Shown here: positions 41,585 to 52,852 of the stretch, piece by piece
Layout of the letters: each line of letters opens with the position of its first letter
How positions within the stretch are numbered: the first letter of the stretch is position 1
Source: Halichondria panicea
Lineage: Eukaryota; Porifera; Demospongiae; Suberitida; Halichondriidae
Assembly (NCBI RefSeq): GCF_963675165.1
Contig: NW_026986607.1
Span: 30,771-94,770, forward strand
Direction: 5' to 3'
DNA length: 64,000 bases
Translations under genes and position numbers: made by a program
The notes under the pieces: generated by a model
Seen by the model: the letters and a program-made list of their open reading frames with translations, nothing else
Told to the model about the DNA's origin: nothing
The model's database searches: none

Positions 41585-41890
41585 AATAATTATAATAGTC
41601 CTCACCTTTTTATACCTTAGTGCTTTGTTCCCTACACGGCTTTTAAAATGCCAGTCCTTTTTTTGTGGTGGATCTTTGAATGCACGGATAGAGAGGAATA
41701 TTTAAGGGATTTTTGGTGCACTTTTGTGATATCTTCTTTGCTGAATGGGTAACAAGGGCAGGTCTTAAAAGTAAGCCTCCTTCATGTGGCAACATTCCTC
41801 TGAACCTAGCCTCCACATCTTTAAGCATTTGATCAAGGTGCCGTAACTTTGTGCTGTCAGTGCAGCTGTATGACAGAGACTCTACCACTT
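41585..41890 (-). pseudogene. MULE region between SWIM and CXXC, function unknown
   Basis: ALVTHSAKKISQKCTKNPLN and DQMLKDVEARFRGMLPHEGG segments; acidic-basic, no domain recognised. Frame changes near 41650. Confidence 0.5.
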
Positions 41891-41968
41891 TTAGTGTAGT
41901 GAGAACTTGTTGTCGTGTTTTTTGAGTAGAAACAGAACGCTATATGTATAACATAAGCTTGAAGTATA

Positions 41969-42365
41969 TACCGTATATGCTTGATCAGGAGCCGCGGCTA
42001 CTAAATGTTTCATTTTGCTGGAAGAGGAGGCTACAATTCAAGAGGGGCCACTGTTCAAGAGCGGCGTTTATTAGCTCCAGATAATTTAGTTTGTTATCAA
42101 AAGTTGTTTTCACCTGCATAAACTTGAACTCTGCCATGAGAAAGTCTTTGTGAAGCACTAACAAGCTGCTACTCATAGCTACGTACATGTAGCTATATAG
42201 CTAATAATTTTTTTGGCTGCCACGTGCAGAAATGCTTGAGTCAAAGTTCACTGAGGCTACTATTTGAGAGCGGCTACTAAATGTTTCATTTTGCTAGCAA
42301 GGGAGGCTATACTATTTGAGTGCGACCTTTATACAAGAGCGGCCTCTGATCGAGCATATACGGTA
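41969..42365. mobile_element. MITE inside the MULE
   Basis: TACCGTATATGCTTGATCAG at the left and the reverse complement of TACCGTATATGCTCGATCAG at the right; ACTAAATGTTTCATTTTGCT occurs twice inside. Confidence 0.75.
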
Positions 42366-42533
42366 TACATATACATGATTTGTAGTTAAATCAAAATACT
42401 CACCTCATGTCGGGGAATGTCATCTGTAATCGTTTTTTCTTCTTCACTCAGATAAGCAGATGCAATGCTAACTGGAGCGTCACTATTGGATAGAGGAGTG
42501 AGTATAGCTGAGTCAGCAGTAATATATTCATTC

Positions 42534-42790
42534 TTAAGGTAGTCCTTTGGTAAGCTCCGATCCATCCTCAGTTTCAAACACTGCAAAAAAGTGTTTGCAA
42601 GGTATGTGCCAGCGTGTCCAATCTTTGCAAGAGCACTGTGGCATGTTTTCGTCGTTTATGAACTCAAGTGTATCTTGCTTTCCCGAGGTAGTCTTAACTG
42701 TGAATTGACCTTTCGTACCATTTTGTTCAATTGACGCTTTAGGGAATTTTTCAGCTTTTCTGATTCGGGTCAAACAGTGCAGAATTATTG
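42534..42790 (-). pseudogene. SWIM zinc finger of the MULE
   Basis: LTRIRKAEKFPKASIEQNGT leads into MPQCSCKDWTRWHIPCKHFF: CxCx8-9CxH, the SWIM signature, which follows the transposase in Mutator-like proteins and helps DNA or protein binding. Confidence 0.75.
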
Positions 42791-42849
42791 ACCTAGGCCG
42801 GCCTCAGGAACAAACTCGTTGTATGATCTGCACGAATCTGACATAGCAA

Positions 42850-43038
42850 AGTTGTCTTTCTAATACTTCTGTAGCATGCTGGGTAAAAACTCTTTTATGA
42901 TGTTACTAGATGCGATAGCATTGTATTTTTTCCCTTTGGTAAATAGTTGTATTTCAATGTTTTGTTCATTGCTTCAACCCCATTGTTGGTGTTTACAGCG
43001 GCATGGTAACAATCATTCCTATAAACTCTGGCCCATAG
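42850..43038 (-). pseudogene. MULE transposase C-terminal part
   Basis: After a CCATTACAG acceptor: LWARVYRNDCYHAAVNTNNG then VEAMNKTLKYNYLPKG, the third-acidic-residue helix region of MULE transposases (NNGVEAMN). A stop and frame slips follow near 42895. It continues the exon ending at 50002 once the BEL insertion is ignored. Confidence 0.7.
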
Positions 43039-43067
43039 CTGTAATGGGATCAAAAGTACAGTCACAT

Positions 43068-43409
43068 TGTTGATGTGTACAAGCTAGGTGTTTAATTACT
43101 TAATGTTATGCAATATTTACTAGGTTCATAGTTTAATGAGTTTGTGGTGAATGTGTTGTTTTGTTCAATTTTCTTTGTTGTGCGCAGGGCCCCTTGCTCT
43201 GGCCCTGCCCCCTTTGTTTTGTATTTGCCATCACCCACTATCTTTCTCAGTTGTTGTTGTTTTTTGTCTAAACTCACTAAGAATTGTTGCAAAGGGTCAA
43301 GTCAACTTGTACTCTAGGATAAGTAGGAGCCTGTCTCCCAACCATAGCTAACTCTCAAACTAAACTAGCCTGTCTAGTTCTTAGTCTAGATACAAGAAAG
43401 AGCTCAACA
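43068..43409 (+). repeat. 5' LTR of BEL-1
   Basis: TGTTGATGTGTACAAGC start, AGAGCTCAACA end; differs from the 3' LTR by one base near 43381 (CTGTCTAG versus CTGTGTAG). Confidence 0.9.
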
Positions 43410-43414
43410 TTAAT

Positions 43415-43432
43415 TGGTCCTTCGAACCGGAT
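43415..43432 (+). other. Primer-binding site of BEL-1
   Basis: TGGTCCTTCGAACCGGAT, five bases after the LTR; same 18-mer as in BEL-2, so both families use the same tRNA. Confidence 0.8.
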
Positions 43433-43509
43433 ATACGACTCCGAACTCATTGGCATCCACGGCTCTCTCTTGTAGCCCTCTCTCACTCATACAGTCCACA
43501 CTCGATCGT

Positions 43510-43690
43510 ATACGTCTGCACAAGAGTGCACGAACTCTGTACAAAGGTGCACGACCCATCGTATCGCACGACCTGCACAACGGTGCACAACTCGACGGCT
43601 GCACAAGAGTGCATGTAAGTCTGCACAAAGGTGCAAAAATTGTTGCCCTGCACAAAGGTGCAAAATTGTTGCCCTGCACAAAGGTGCACG
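43510..43690 (+). repeat. Leader repeats TGCACAAAGGTGCA
   Basis: About seven near-palindromic TGCACAA(A/G)(G/A)GTGCA units between primer site and start codon; the last three lie in a 25-bp direct repeat with AATTGTTGCCC. Each can form a small stem; packaging or translation role is only a guess. Confidence 0.75.
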
Positions 43691-43731
43691 AACGAAACCA
43701 AAACATTTAGTATACTTCATTCTTATCTCTT

Positions 43732-46700
43732 ATGATGTCTGAGCTCACTACTCTCAAAAGAAGGAGAGGCTCAGTAAAGGCCAGCATCACAAGGTTGACT
43801 TCCAAGCTAACAGAGCTCGAAGGCATGGACTTTGATCAATCTGTCTCAAGCCAAGCGCAACAGTTACTTAAGAGATTGGAATCACTTGATACTAGCTTCA
43901 AGACGCATAACATGGCAATTCTTGACGCTATAGAAGAAAGCCAAGTCGAAGCTGAACAAGAGACACTTGATGAACATGACGACGATGTCATGAATATCTC
44001 ACTCAGACTACAAGCCCTAACTACTCTTAACACTGACACTGTCGAGGCTAGACCTCTCCCTGATCGTACTCTCATTGGTCGCCGTCTGGCGCAGTTGCAA
44101 GCGAGACTCTTGTCAGTCACAGAAGAAGCAAATACACTCTCTGGAGATCCTGCAGAAGTTCACTTAGCCCACACCTACCAAGAAATACTTGCAGACCTCA
44201 AGGCAGAACTCGCAGACATCAGGAAGGAAGCAGTAGTCATTGCCGCCGATTCATCTGATGATCTCAGCACGGCTGTTTGTAATCAAGACAAGGACATTTT
44301 CAATCTATCAGTAAAGATCAAAAAAATCCTTTACAATCCTGGATACACTTTGGAATCGCTCACCACCACGACACCTGAACCGCATGGAGTTAGACTCCCA
44401 AGAATTGACATTGCTTCATTCGACGGCGACCTGCTCAATTGGCAAACTTTCTGGGAGCAGTTTAACATTTCTGTCCACAGTCGCAAGAATGTTGCTAATG
44501 CGGAAAAGTTGGCTTATCTCCGACACTCTCTGAAGGACGGCCAAGCCAAATCAGTGATTGAAGGACTCTCTCAATCTGGTGATCAATACGCGGAGGCTAT
44601 TGAATCTCTCAAGGCACGGTACGACAGGCCACGTTTAATTCACCAAGCTCATGCTCGGAAAATCTACGAAGCTCCAAACCTAAAGGATGGCAGTGGCAAA
44701 GAGATCAGACGCCTGCATGACTCTGTACAACAGCACTTGCGTGCTCTCAAGGCAATGGGTGAAGAACCTTCTGGAGCATTTATAACTTCTATACTGGAAC
44801 TGAAACTGGACCAAGCCACGATGTTTGAATGGCAAAGGGCCAGTCAGGACTCTACCAGTGTTCCACACTATCAAAAACTACTTGAGTTTCTTGATCTTAG
44901 AGCACAAGCCTCAGAGACGTGTTCGCTTACTCAAGAAAGGCGTAGCGGACGATTTGAGCACAAGAAACCCTACACCAATCCTCACAAGATTTCAGCTCAC
45001 ACTGGAAACGTTTTTGAATCAGCCGGAAACTGCGTCACTTGTAAAGTCGAGAAGCACCCACTGTATGCCTGCCCGAAGTTCAAGAGCTTACCCCACGACA
45101 AGATGTTGTCAACTGTTCGCTCTAACAATCTATGCCTAAACTGTTTTAGGCCCGGACACATGGCCAGGAATTGCTCAAGTCTCCATCGTTGTAAACAATG
45201 CCAAAAACCCCATCATACCTTATTACACATTGAAACCAAGGTATCTGGTCAAACTCCTTCTGCAACTCCAGAAACTCCAGAAAACGAACACTCATGCACT
45301 GCCAGCATCGTTTCGACCAATGCGCAGACAGGTACAAGTTCAAGGACTCTCATGATGACCTGTCAAGTACTAATTCATGCCCCCGATGGCTCTCAAATCA
45401 AGGCTCGTGGTCTACTCGATTCAGGTTCAACAACCTCGTTTGTATCTCAACGATTGGTACAGTCACTTGGGCTACCAAAGTCGTCGAAGAATCTTCAAAT
45501 CACTGGAATAGCTGGAATCTCTCACAACTCACCGTTGCATTCAATTTCCACATTCCACGTCTCGCCAACGTTTTCACCCGATGAAAGAATACCAGTCACT
45601 GCGGTTGTTGTCCCGAGGGTCACTTGTGATATGCCTGCACAGCCTGTGGGTTTCAATTCAAAATGGAATCATTTATCTGGCCTAGAGCTCTCTGACTCGG
45701 AATTTGGATGTCCTGGAAGGATCGACATTTTGTTTGGCGTCGATGTCTGTGCATATTCACTATTGCAAGGCCGGCGGCAGGGACCAGCTGACTCGCCAGT
45801 AGCATTCGAGACCATCTTCGGCTGGGTGCTTGCTGGCAAAACAGACAAGCTACAAGTCCTCCACAGTCAAGTATCAACCCATCACGTCACTGTCACTTCT
45901 GGAGATGACATTTTGAGACAATTCTGGGAAATCGAAGAGAGTCCCAAGGCTGCATCCAATCTATCCCCTCAGGAGCGTACAGTCATACGTCATTTTAATG
46001 AGACTCACACTTTAAATAAAGATGGTAGATTTGTTGTGCCTCTCCCCAAGAACCCTGACTCCAAACCCCTTGGAGAATCCAGAATGCAAGCTGTGCGAAG
46101 ATTCCTTTCTCTTGAACGATCCCTCCGTGCCAAGAACCAATTCAAAGATTTTGCCACAGTCATGGAGGAATACATGAAATTAGGACACGCTGAAGTGGTA
46201 CCAGACACAGACAGTCGAAAATCAAGCAATTGTGTGTTCTATCTACCAATGCATGCTGTGCACAAAGAACATAGCACCACTACAAAGATTAGGGCCGTTT
46301 TTGATGCATCCGCCAAATCTAGTACTGGAGTCTCCCTAAATGATACTTTGTTGGTTGGACCAACTGTACATCCACCGTTGATTGATGTATTACTACAATT
46401 TCGCTTCCATAGAATTGCTCTCACGGCCGATGTGAGCAAAATGTACAGAGCGGTCGAGCTAACACAATCTGATCGTGATCTCCACCGATTTGTATGGCGA
46501 AGCACACCCACCGACAATTTGACAGACTACAGAATGACAAGAGTCACGTTTGGTGTGTCTGCTTCATCCTTTGCTGCCAACATGTCCGTTAAGCAGAACA
46601 CTCTCAACCATGCTACAGAATACCCCCAGGCCGCAAGAATTGTTGAAACGTCTTTCTATGTAGACGACTGCCTCTCGGGAGCTGACTCTGCTGAGGAAGC

Positions 46701-49239
46701 AATTATTCTTCAGCGGCAACTACACAATCTGTTTACCAAGGGAGGATTTCTTCTCAGAAAGTGGGACTCAAATGATGCAACGGTATTGGACAGTATATCT
46801 TCTGAGCTCAGGGATAGTCAATCATCACACTTGCTTCCCACTGACGACGAGTACAAGAAGACCCTTGGTATCGAGTGGAATGCAAGTAAAGATCACTTTC
46901 GACTAACTGTGGCCGATCAACCTCCAATTGAGACTCTAACCAAACGGGGTCTAGCCTCTGATGTTGCTAAGACATATGACGTGCTCGGGTGGTTTTCTCC
47001 TGCTACCATCAAGATGAAGATCTTACTCCAGAAGTTGTGGGAAGAAGGACTCGAATGGGATGATCCAGTTCCTTCAAGTATCAAGGATGTATGGTGCAAG
47101 TGGAGATCTGAACTTTCCCACAAGTATATCCCTCGCTGCTACTTTGACGTAGCCTCTCACATCTCATCGATCCAACTTCACGGGTTCTCCGATGCCTCAG
47201 AATCCGCATATTCTGCTGTTGTGTACCTGCGTCTAACGAACACATCAAATTCCAATCAAATCTCACTAGTCATGTCTAAAACCAAAGTGGCACCAATCAA
47301 GCGTCTGTCGATTCCACGGCTTGAATTGTGTGGTGCACACTTACTCTCTCAATTGCTGAGTCATGTGAAGAAGGTGTTTGACATTCCCCTTTTCAGCATA
47401 CATGCCTGGACAGATAGCACGGTGGTACTAAATTGGCTGGATGGAAGCCCAAAGCGTTTCAAAACATACGTGGGAAACCGAATCTCTGCAATTCTTGACC
47501 TGATTCCGCCAGACAAGTGGAGACATGTGAGTGGACTAGAGAATCCAGCCGACTGTGCCTCTAGAGGTCTCTATCCCACTGAGTTACTAGACTACGAGCT
47601 CTGGTGGAATGGTCCTGACTGGTTGAAGAAATCTTCCACCGAATGGCCTAAGAAAAATATGATCAAGCCCAATACCCCAGCTGACGAAGAAAAGGAGATT
47701 TCATTGCTGGTAGTGGCAGAGTCTGACCACTTGCCAGTAATCCCTTTGGAACGATTCTCAAATTTTAACCAATTCAAACGTGTCACTTGCTGGATCAATC
47801 GTCTTGTGTACAATTCCAAAAGGAAAAGGAAAGACAGGATCCTGTCTAGCTGTTTGACCACCCTTGAACTCCAGCAAGCGGAGAATTACTGGTACAAATT
47901 CGTTCAATTGATTCACTTCAAATCCGAGATTGAAAACCTGAGCAGCAACCATCCACTGCCCAACTCAAGCTCACTCATCTCTCGAAACCCATTCCTTGAT
48001 GATAACAAGTTGCTTCGAGTCGGAGGCAGACAGCAACTATCTCAATCGTCTTATGAATCCAAGCACCCTCTGATTCTGCATGGAAGTCACAAGCTGACTC
48101 GTGTGATCATATTCACAGAGCATATTCGATTGTTGCACGCTGGTCCAACACTGCTTGCCAGCTCTCTGAACAGACGGTATCATATAATTGGTGGATACAA
48201 GGTCATTCGCTCTGTCACAAGGAAATGTGTCACTTGTCGAAAGTATTCAGCCAAGCCCCTACCACAGATGTTGGGACAGCTGCCACCGGAAAGAATCACT
48301 CCTGGATCTGTTTTCGACAAAGTAGGCATCGACTATGCCGGTCCAGTGCTGATCAAGTATGGTTATGTCCGGAAACCAACTATCGTAAAGGCATACATTT
48401 GTGTTTTTGTATCGCTATCGGTAAAGGCAGTTCACTTGGAATTGGTGACCGATCTGACAACGGACGCGTTCATCGCTTGCCTAAGAAGGTTCATCGCTAG
48501 ACGTGGTCTACCTACACTCATTTAGAGCGACAATGGCACCAACTTTATTGGCGCATCTAGGCAGCTATCAGATGTCTACAAATTCCTTGAAACGCAAGCG
48601 AATCACCAAACCATCAGTGGTCATCTTGCTAGTCAAAATATAGAATGGCGGTTCATACCGCAACGTGCTCCACACTTTGGAGGTTTATGGGAAGCTGCAG
48701 TAAAGAGTGTCAAGACTCACCTGCGCAAGATCTTAGGCGAAGTCAAGATGACGTATGAGGAAATGTCCACAGTCCTGTGCCAGATTGAATCTACCCTCAA
48801 TAGTCGACCGCTGACACCCCTGCACAACGATGATGATGGCATTGAGGCTCTCACCCCGGGACACTTCCTCATCAATAGACCACTCAAGGCACTACCTGAT
48901 GTCTCATCTATAGCTCCTCGTCCACTCTCACTCTTGAAGCGATGGCAATGTTGTCAATCATTGGTACAGCATTTTTGGAAGAGATTCTCGACAGAATACC
49001 TTTCTCATATAGGAAAGTTCTACAAATGGCAACACCCAACAAGAAACATTCGCATTGGTGACCTTGTGGTCTTTAAAGAGGATGCTCCCATACGCAATCG
49101 ATGGCCATTGGCTAAAGTATTGAACGTTCATCCAGGCAAGGATGGTTTAGTGCGAGTGGCTCAGATCAAGACGGCCGATGGAACCTACACTCGTCCCATT
49201 ACCAAGCTCGCGGTAATACTACCGATTGACGAACAATAA
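43732..49239 (+). CDS. BEL-1 Gag-Pol polyprotein (one in-frame stop)
   Basis: Starts MSELTTLKRRRGSVKASITR. Order: coiled-coil N-terminus, gag core (LPRIDIASFDGDLLNWQTFW), zinc knuckles (CVTCKVEKHPLYAC, CLNCFRPGHMARNC), aspartic protease (GLLDSGSTTSFVS), reverse transcriptase (SKMYRAVEL; catalytic FYVDDCLSGAD), RNase H (HGFSDASESAYSAVV), integrase zinc finger (HAGPTLLASSLNRRYHI ... CVTCRKYSAKP), DDE core (GIDYAGPV, then SDNGTNF and GGLWEAAVKSVK), and a DUF5641-type tail to 49239. A TAG at 48523-48525 falls just before SDNGTNF. The rest of the frame is open for 1,836 codon positions, so the stop is recent, suppressed, or an error. Confidence 0.9.
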
Positions 49240-49294
49240 GTAACTGTTGAACAATGGCAATGTACCTAAGACCATCCGGTCTTGGCCGGCGGTA

Positions 49295-49636
49295 TGTTGA
49301 TGTGTACAAGCTAGGTGTTTAATTACTTAATGTTATGCAATATTTACTAGGTTCATAGTTTAATGAGTTTGTGGTGAATGTGTTGTTTTGTTCAATTTTC
49401 TTTGTTGTGCGCAGGGCCCCTTGCTCTGGCCCTGCCCCCTTTGTTTTGTATTTGCCATCACCCACTATCTTTCTCAGTTGTTGTTGTTTTTTGTCTAAAC
49501 TCACTAAGAATTGTTGCAAAGGGTCAAGTCAACTTGTACTCTAGGATAAGTAGGAGCCTGTCTCCCAACCATAGCTAACTCTCAAACTAAACTAGCCTGT
49601 GTAGTTCTTAGTCTAGATACAAGAAAGAGCTCAACA
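49295..49636 (+). repeat. 3' LTR of BEL-1
   Basis: 342 bp, one difference from the 5' LTR; followed by the CACAT target copy. Confidence 0.9.
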
Positions 49637-49806
49637 CACATAATAATAATCATAATTATATGTACAACCGTATATGTACAACCGTTTTTATTTTCTCGTA
49701 CCACTCAGGATAATTATACGCAATAATTATTATGTGACAGACGTGCATGCACACTGCAGTATTAATTGTGAAGTAATAAAGGTGTATACAGTCACTTACA
49801 ATATTA

Positions 49807-49989
49807 TAGTGGAACCCCTCTATAACGGACACCTTTGGGGAACAATGTTTTGGCCTTTATACAGAGGTGGCCTTTGTTGAGAGGTTGTTTTGTACACAAA
49901 CTGTTCATTTGGGACCTGGGTGCCTGGCCGTTATAATTATAGCAACTGGCCTTTATTCAGAGGTGGTTGTTAAAGGAGGTTCCACTGTA
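49807..49989. mobile_element. MITE with TA(C)AGTGGAACC ends
   Basis: TAGTGGAACCCCTCTATA at the left and GGAGGTTCCACTGTA at the right; GGCCTTTAT.CAGAGGTGG repeats inside. It begins only 12 bp into the MULE intron downstream of the donor at 50002. Confidence 0.7.
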
Positions 49990-50001
49990 GACGATGCTTA
50001 C

Positions 50002-50616
50002 CTTTGGGATACTTAACCATTTTGTATTGAGCCAATCCCTTACACACTCATGGTGTTTCCAGATGTTGGATTGTTTAAGGTCATCTACCGCTTTTTGATA
50101 GTAGAATTCTGAGGGTAACCCTGACACGTTTTCAGTTGGTGGAGCATTAGCACATTCCCTTAACATAGATAGAAGACATTCCTTTTCATCATTACTGAGA
50201 CCATGTTTGTGATTATTTGTCCACCTCTCCCATGCTTGTTCGCGATGAAAATCACATAAATATATTAATTTTGTACACCTGGAAAGGTCTGTTTAAGAGC
50301 CAGAAGTTCAGCCTCCGAATAATCGGTCATGAAAAATTTGGGGTTCCACTTAGGATTCCATTTACGTAACAGTTGTAAGGCCTCAGATACATGTTGAGCC
50401 GTTTCAGACTGGTTAATAAACTCACCAACCACACTGTACCCTACATTCGTTTTGACACAGATAAAAAATAAGGCCAAGTCGTAACGTGTGCATGGTTTTA
50501 TACGTTGCATCTATGAGACTTATAATTATTGTTCCCATAACGTTCCAGTAACTTTTTTTGCCATTGTGTTTGGTGTACAACATACAGGAAACTTTGAGAG
50601 CATTGCTTGTGAGATC
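50002..50616 (-). pseudogene. MULE transposase core
   Basis: Acceptor TTTTAG before 50616, donor GTAAGC after 50002. Segments: SLIDATYKTM, YDLALFFICVKTNVGYSVVG, KWNPKFFMTDYSEAELLALK, YLCDFHREQAWERW, LPSEFYYQKAVDDLKQSNIW, TKWLSIPK. DAT and DYSEAE hold the acidic residues of the MULE DDE fold. A frame slip near 50490-50505 and another near 50270 break it. Confidence 0.75.
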
Positions 50617-50645
50617 CTAAAACCTCACACCAGTCATCACATCAC

Positions 50646-51222
50646 CTCCAGAGTTTCCTTGAAACCCTTTGGTTAATGTGTCTTCCTTTTTCTTTTCCTC
50701 TTTAGGTACTTCTTCTGATGATTGATGGTGCGTTTCAGAATCTTCAGACGAGATATAAGGGCGAAAGAAAAAGGTGCTTTCCCTGTCATGTTCTTCCCAT
50801 TCTTTAATTTTGAGTCTCAAGTTTTCTTGATCCAATTTTGAGAGCTCTAGTGCTCTCTTTGCTCGATACACATGATTTTTCATATCAACATTGTTAGGAT
50901 AAAATGCTCTGTCATGGGCTTGTGGTTTGAATCCAAGCTCTCTACTAATTTGGTTGTCTGAGTAGTACTTCAAGAGCTTTTTTACCTCGTGTACATCAGT
51001 AATATTAGCTGACACTATAGCTCTGAAATTTTTGATAGTAGCAAGGGGTGTACTTTCTGTGCAAATGCAATATCTGCTCCAATCGGGTGGCTGTTGTGTG
51101 CTTCATTCGTAGGAAGCGATACGAAGTATTTTGTTTGTTTTTTCGGGGTACCTGTAGCCAATTCATTCCTCAGCTCTCCCAATTTACCTTCACGTAGTAG
51201 CCGTAACTTCCATGGACTAGCA
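50646..51222 (-). pseudogene. MULE N-terminal exon
   Basis: TKYFVSLPTNEAHNSHPIGA, then after a two-base slip near 51013 SANITDVHEVKKLLKYYSDN, then LSKLDQENLRLKIKEWEEHD and FFFRPY. This layout precedes the transposase in SWIM/Mutator-like genes. Ends in an acidic/Lys-rich stretch and a GTGATG donor. Confidence 0.6.
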
Positions 51223-51615
51223 CTGCTCAAAAAACACAAGAAAAGGAAAATAAGGTAATAATACAATATATACGTGTATATTTAATAGTTTGAATGTGTG
51301 CACAACACCCAATTTTTCTTGTGCCTTGTAGTCGTAGCCGAGCATGTTTGCACTCTTTCTTTCGAAAGTAGTGTTGACCATATTGGCAATCTAATATATA
51401 TGTTGTGTATTTGTCAACAGAAAAAGGCGTATCTTTAAAGTTGACTGCATTTTTCTTCTCCCAGAAAATCTTCGCCGCCTGACTGCTACAAGCAGGGACC
51501 TCCTGCAGAGTGAAAGACTCTTACATTAATTATACTACTCTGTTTATTGTCTCAAGTTTATTTATTGTATTATTACCTTATTTTCCTTTTCTTGTGTTTT
51601 TTGAGCAGTGCTAGT
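51216..51615. repeat. Perfect 51-bp inverted repeat around a MULE exon
   Basis: 51216-51266 and 51565-51615 are exact reverse complements (ACTAGCACTGCTCAAAAAAC start), loop 298 bp. The left arm carries the polypyrimidine tract and acceptor of the 51222 exon; the right arm duplicates it in reverse, so mirror frames YYYLIFLFLCFLSSAS appear on both strands. Confidence 0.9.
51275..51502 (-). pseudogene. MULE N-terminal exon inside the inverted repeat
   Basis: Acceptor CTCTGCAG; reads VPACSSQAAKIFWEKKNAVN, then TYILDCQYGQHYFRKKECKH and TRKIGCCAHIQ. Conserved-looking zinc-like Cys/His set; continues into the 51222 exon. Confidence 0.55.
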
Positions 51616-51639
51616 GCTTGCGCGCGCACGACCGTCGAA

Positions 51640-51775
51640 TACCAAATGTTGATACTGTGCATGCTTGGTGCTGCTGTCTCACCAAGTCCAAGACTGTGTC
51701 ATCAACGTAACCTTCATAGTATAGGCCAACTCTCCTCAGGTTGTGTTCTCCAACCCACTGTGGTGCTGCATCCAT
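51640..51775 (-). pseudogene. Probable first MULE exon
   Basis: ATG at 51775: MDAAPQWVGEHNLRRVGLYY then EGYVDDTVLDLVRQQHQAC; open to about 51610. No upstream ORF. Its 3' border is unclear. Confidence 0.45.
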
Positions 51776-51899
51776 AGCTAGCTAGCATGCAGTAATGATA
51801 GATCTACACGTACACACGTGTACCATGACCATTTATTAATTTACCGCCCGCGGCGACGTGGACCAAAAGTGTCTGGTAAAGGTATGTGTTTCCATAGAT

Positions 51900-52850
51900 A
51901 AACGAACAGAAAGGGATTGGAAACGCCTATCTGGCCCACGTAATAGAGGCTAGTTACGGTCACATGACAGGAAGCTCTAAAATTAACTCTTCTTCCACTG
52001 CAAGCCCATAGCAACGACCCGTAGGAACAGCATCTAGAATCTGTAAAATTATGTTGGACTGTTTATAGACTGTAATAGAGGTTCAACTCTGGTGGAGCAT
52101 GCTACTGTTTACATCCCTGAAGAAGAAGATGCATCTGCTGAACTTATGATGAGAGGATCTGTTGTTGTGTTGTGTCCAACTTGTTAGATCTAATAATCGT
52201 CCAACTTGTTAGATCTAGTTACACTAGTACAATTTTGCTCGGAAGCAAGAAGTAAAGCGTATTAAACGTAGAGAGACACTGCAACATCAGACATAATTTT
52301 TAATTGTTTAGTAAAATTAATTTTATAATAAATAAATCGATTATAAATTATTATTGTTGTATAATACATTGTTGTAACATTGTACAACAATTTCTTCCTG
52401 GGTCTCTGGGAGAAGCTTGTCATTGATAACTCCTCTGAATCACAAAATTAACACAATACGTACTAACATGACATAGTTATAATCATTACAAAGTATATAC
52501 ACACAGCGTCAAAAATGTATGTAATGAAAGGTACACATGGCTCATATCCAGGTATTAAAGCAATACCAAAAATAAATGTCATATTCCTATTCTACTATGC
52601 ATAAACAATTAGAAAACACATTAAACGCTACTCACGCTAACTTAGAAGTCACTGTGGAGGAACGGTAACATGATAGAGAAAATTTACTACAAGTAGTTAC
52701 CAATTATTATTTTTATAATAGAATGCCAGCATTGATGGTTCTATTGAATATGAGCTTTCATATAATACAGCATTCAGTAAGTAATAGACTTGCAAAAGTG
52801 AGATATAGGAACAAAACCTTAAAATGTAGCTGTTTTGAGCACAAATCCTA
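51900..52850. other. No gene recognised
   Basis: AT-rich; one AAAGGGATTGGAAACG family motif near 51916 and a duplicated CCAACTTGTTAGATCTA (52168, 52200). Nothing coding seen. Confidence 0.4.
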
Positions 52851-52852
52851 GC

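Larger units (their letters stand above)
43068..49636 (+). mobile_element. BEL/Pao retrotransposon, young and nearly intact (BEL-1)
   Basis: 342-bp LTRs at 43068-43409 and 49295-49636 with one difference seen; ends TGTTGA/TCAACA; 5-bp duplication CACAT (43063-43067, 49637-49641). Primer site, structured leader and one polyprotein frame. It sits inside the MULE, opposite to it. Only an in-frame TAG near the integrase core interrupts the frame. No envelope gene. Confidence 0.92.
40214..51775 (-). mobile_element. Decayed Mutator-like element: MULE transposase + SWIM + CXXC + OTU
   Basis: Minus-strand pieces in order: MDAAPQWVGEHNLRR start (51775), N-terminal exons (51502-50646), MULE transposase core (50616-50002 and 43038-42850), SWIM finger (42.6 kb), CXXC finger (41.3 kb), OTU protease (40.96-40.2 kb). 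Similar SWIM/OTU Mutator-like genes are common in invertebrate genomes. Several frame slips and stops show it is no longer intact. A BEL element (43068-49636) divides it. True outer ends were not located. Confidence 0.7.

Noticed and set aside
43510-43690. CRISPR-like regular repeats
   Set aside because: Eukaryotic retroelement leader, palindromic units without distinct spacers.
43410-43720. Four overlapping ~75-98-aa frames with Cys/Leu repeats on both strands
   Set aside because: They translate the TGCACAAAGGTGCA leader repeats of BEL-1.
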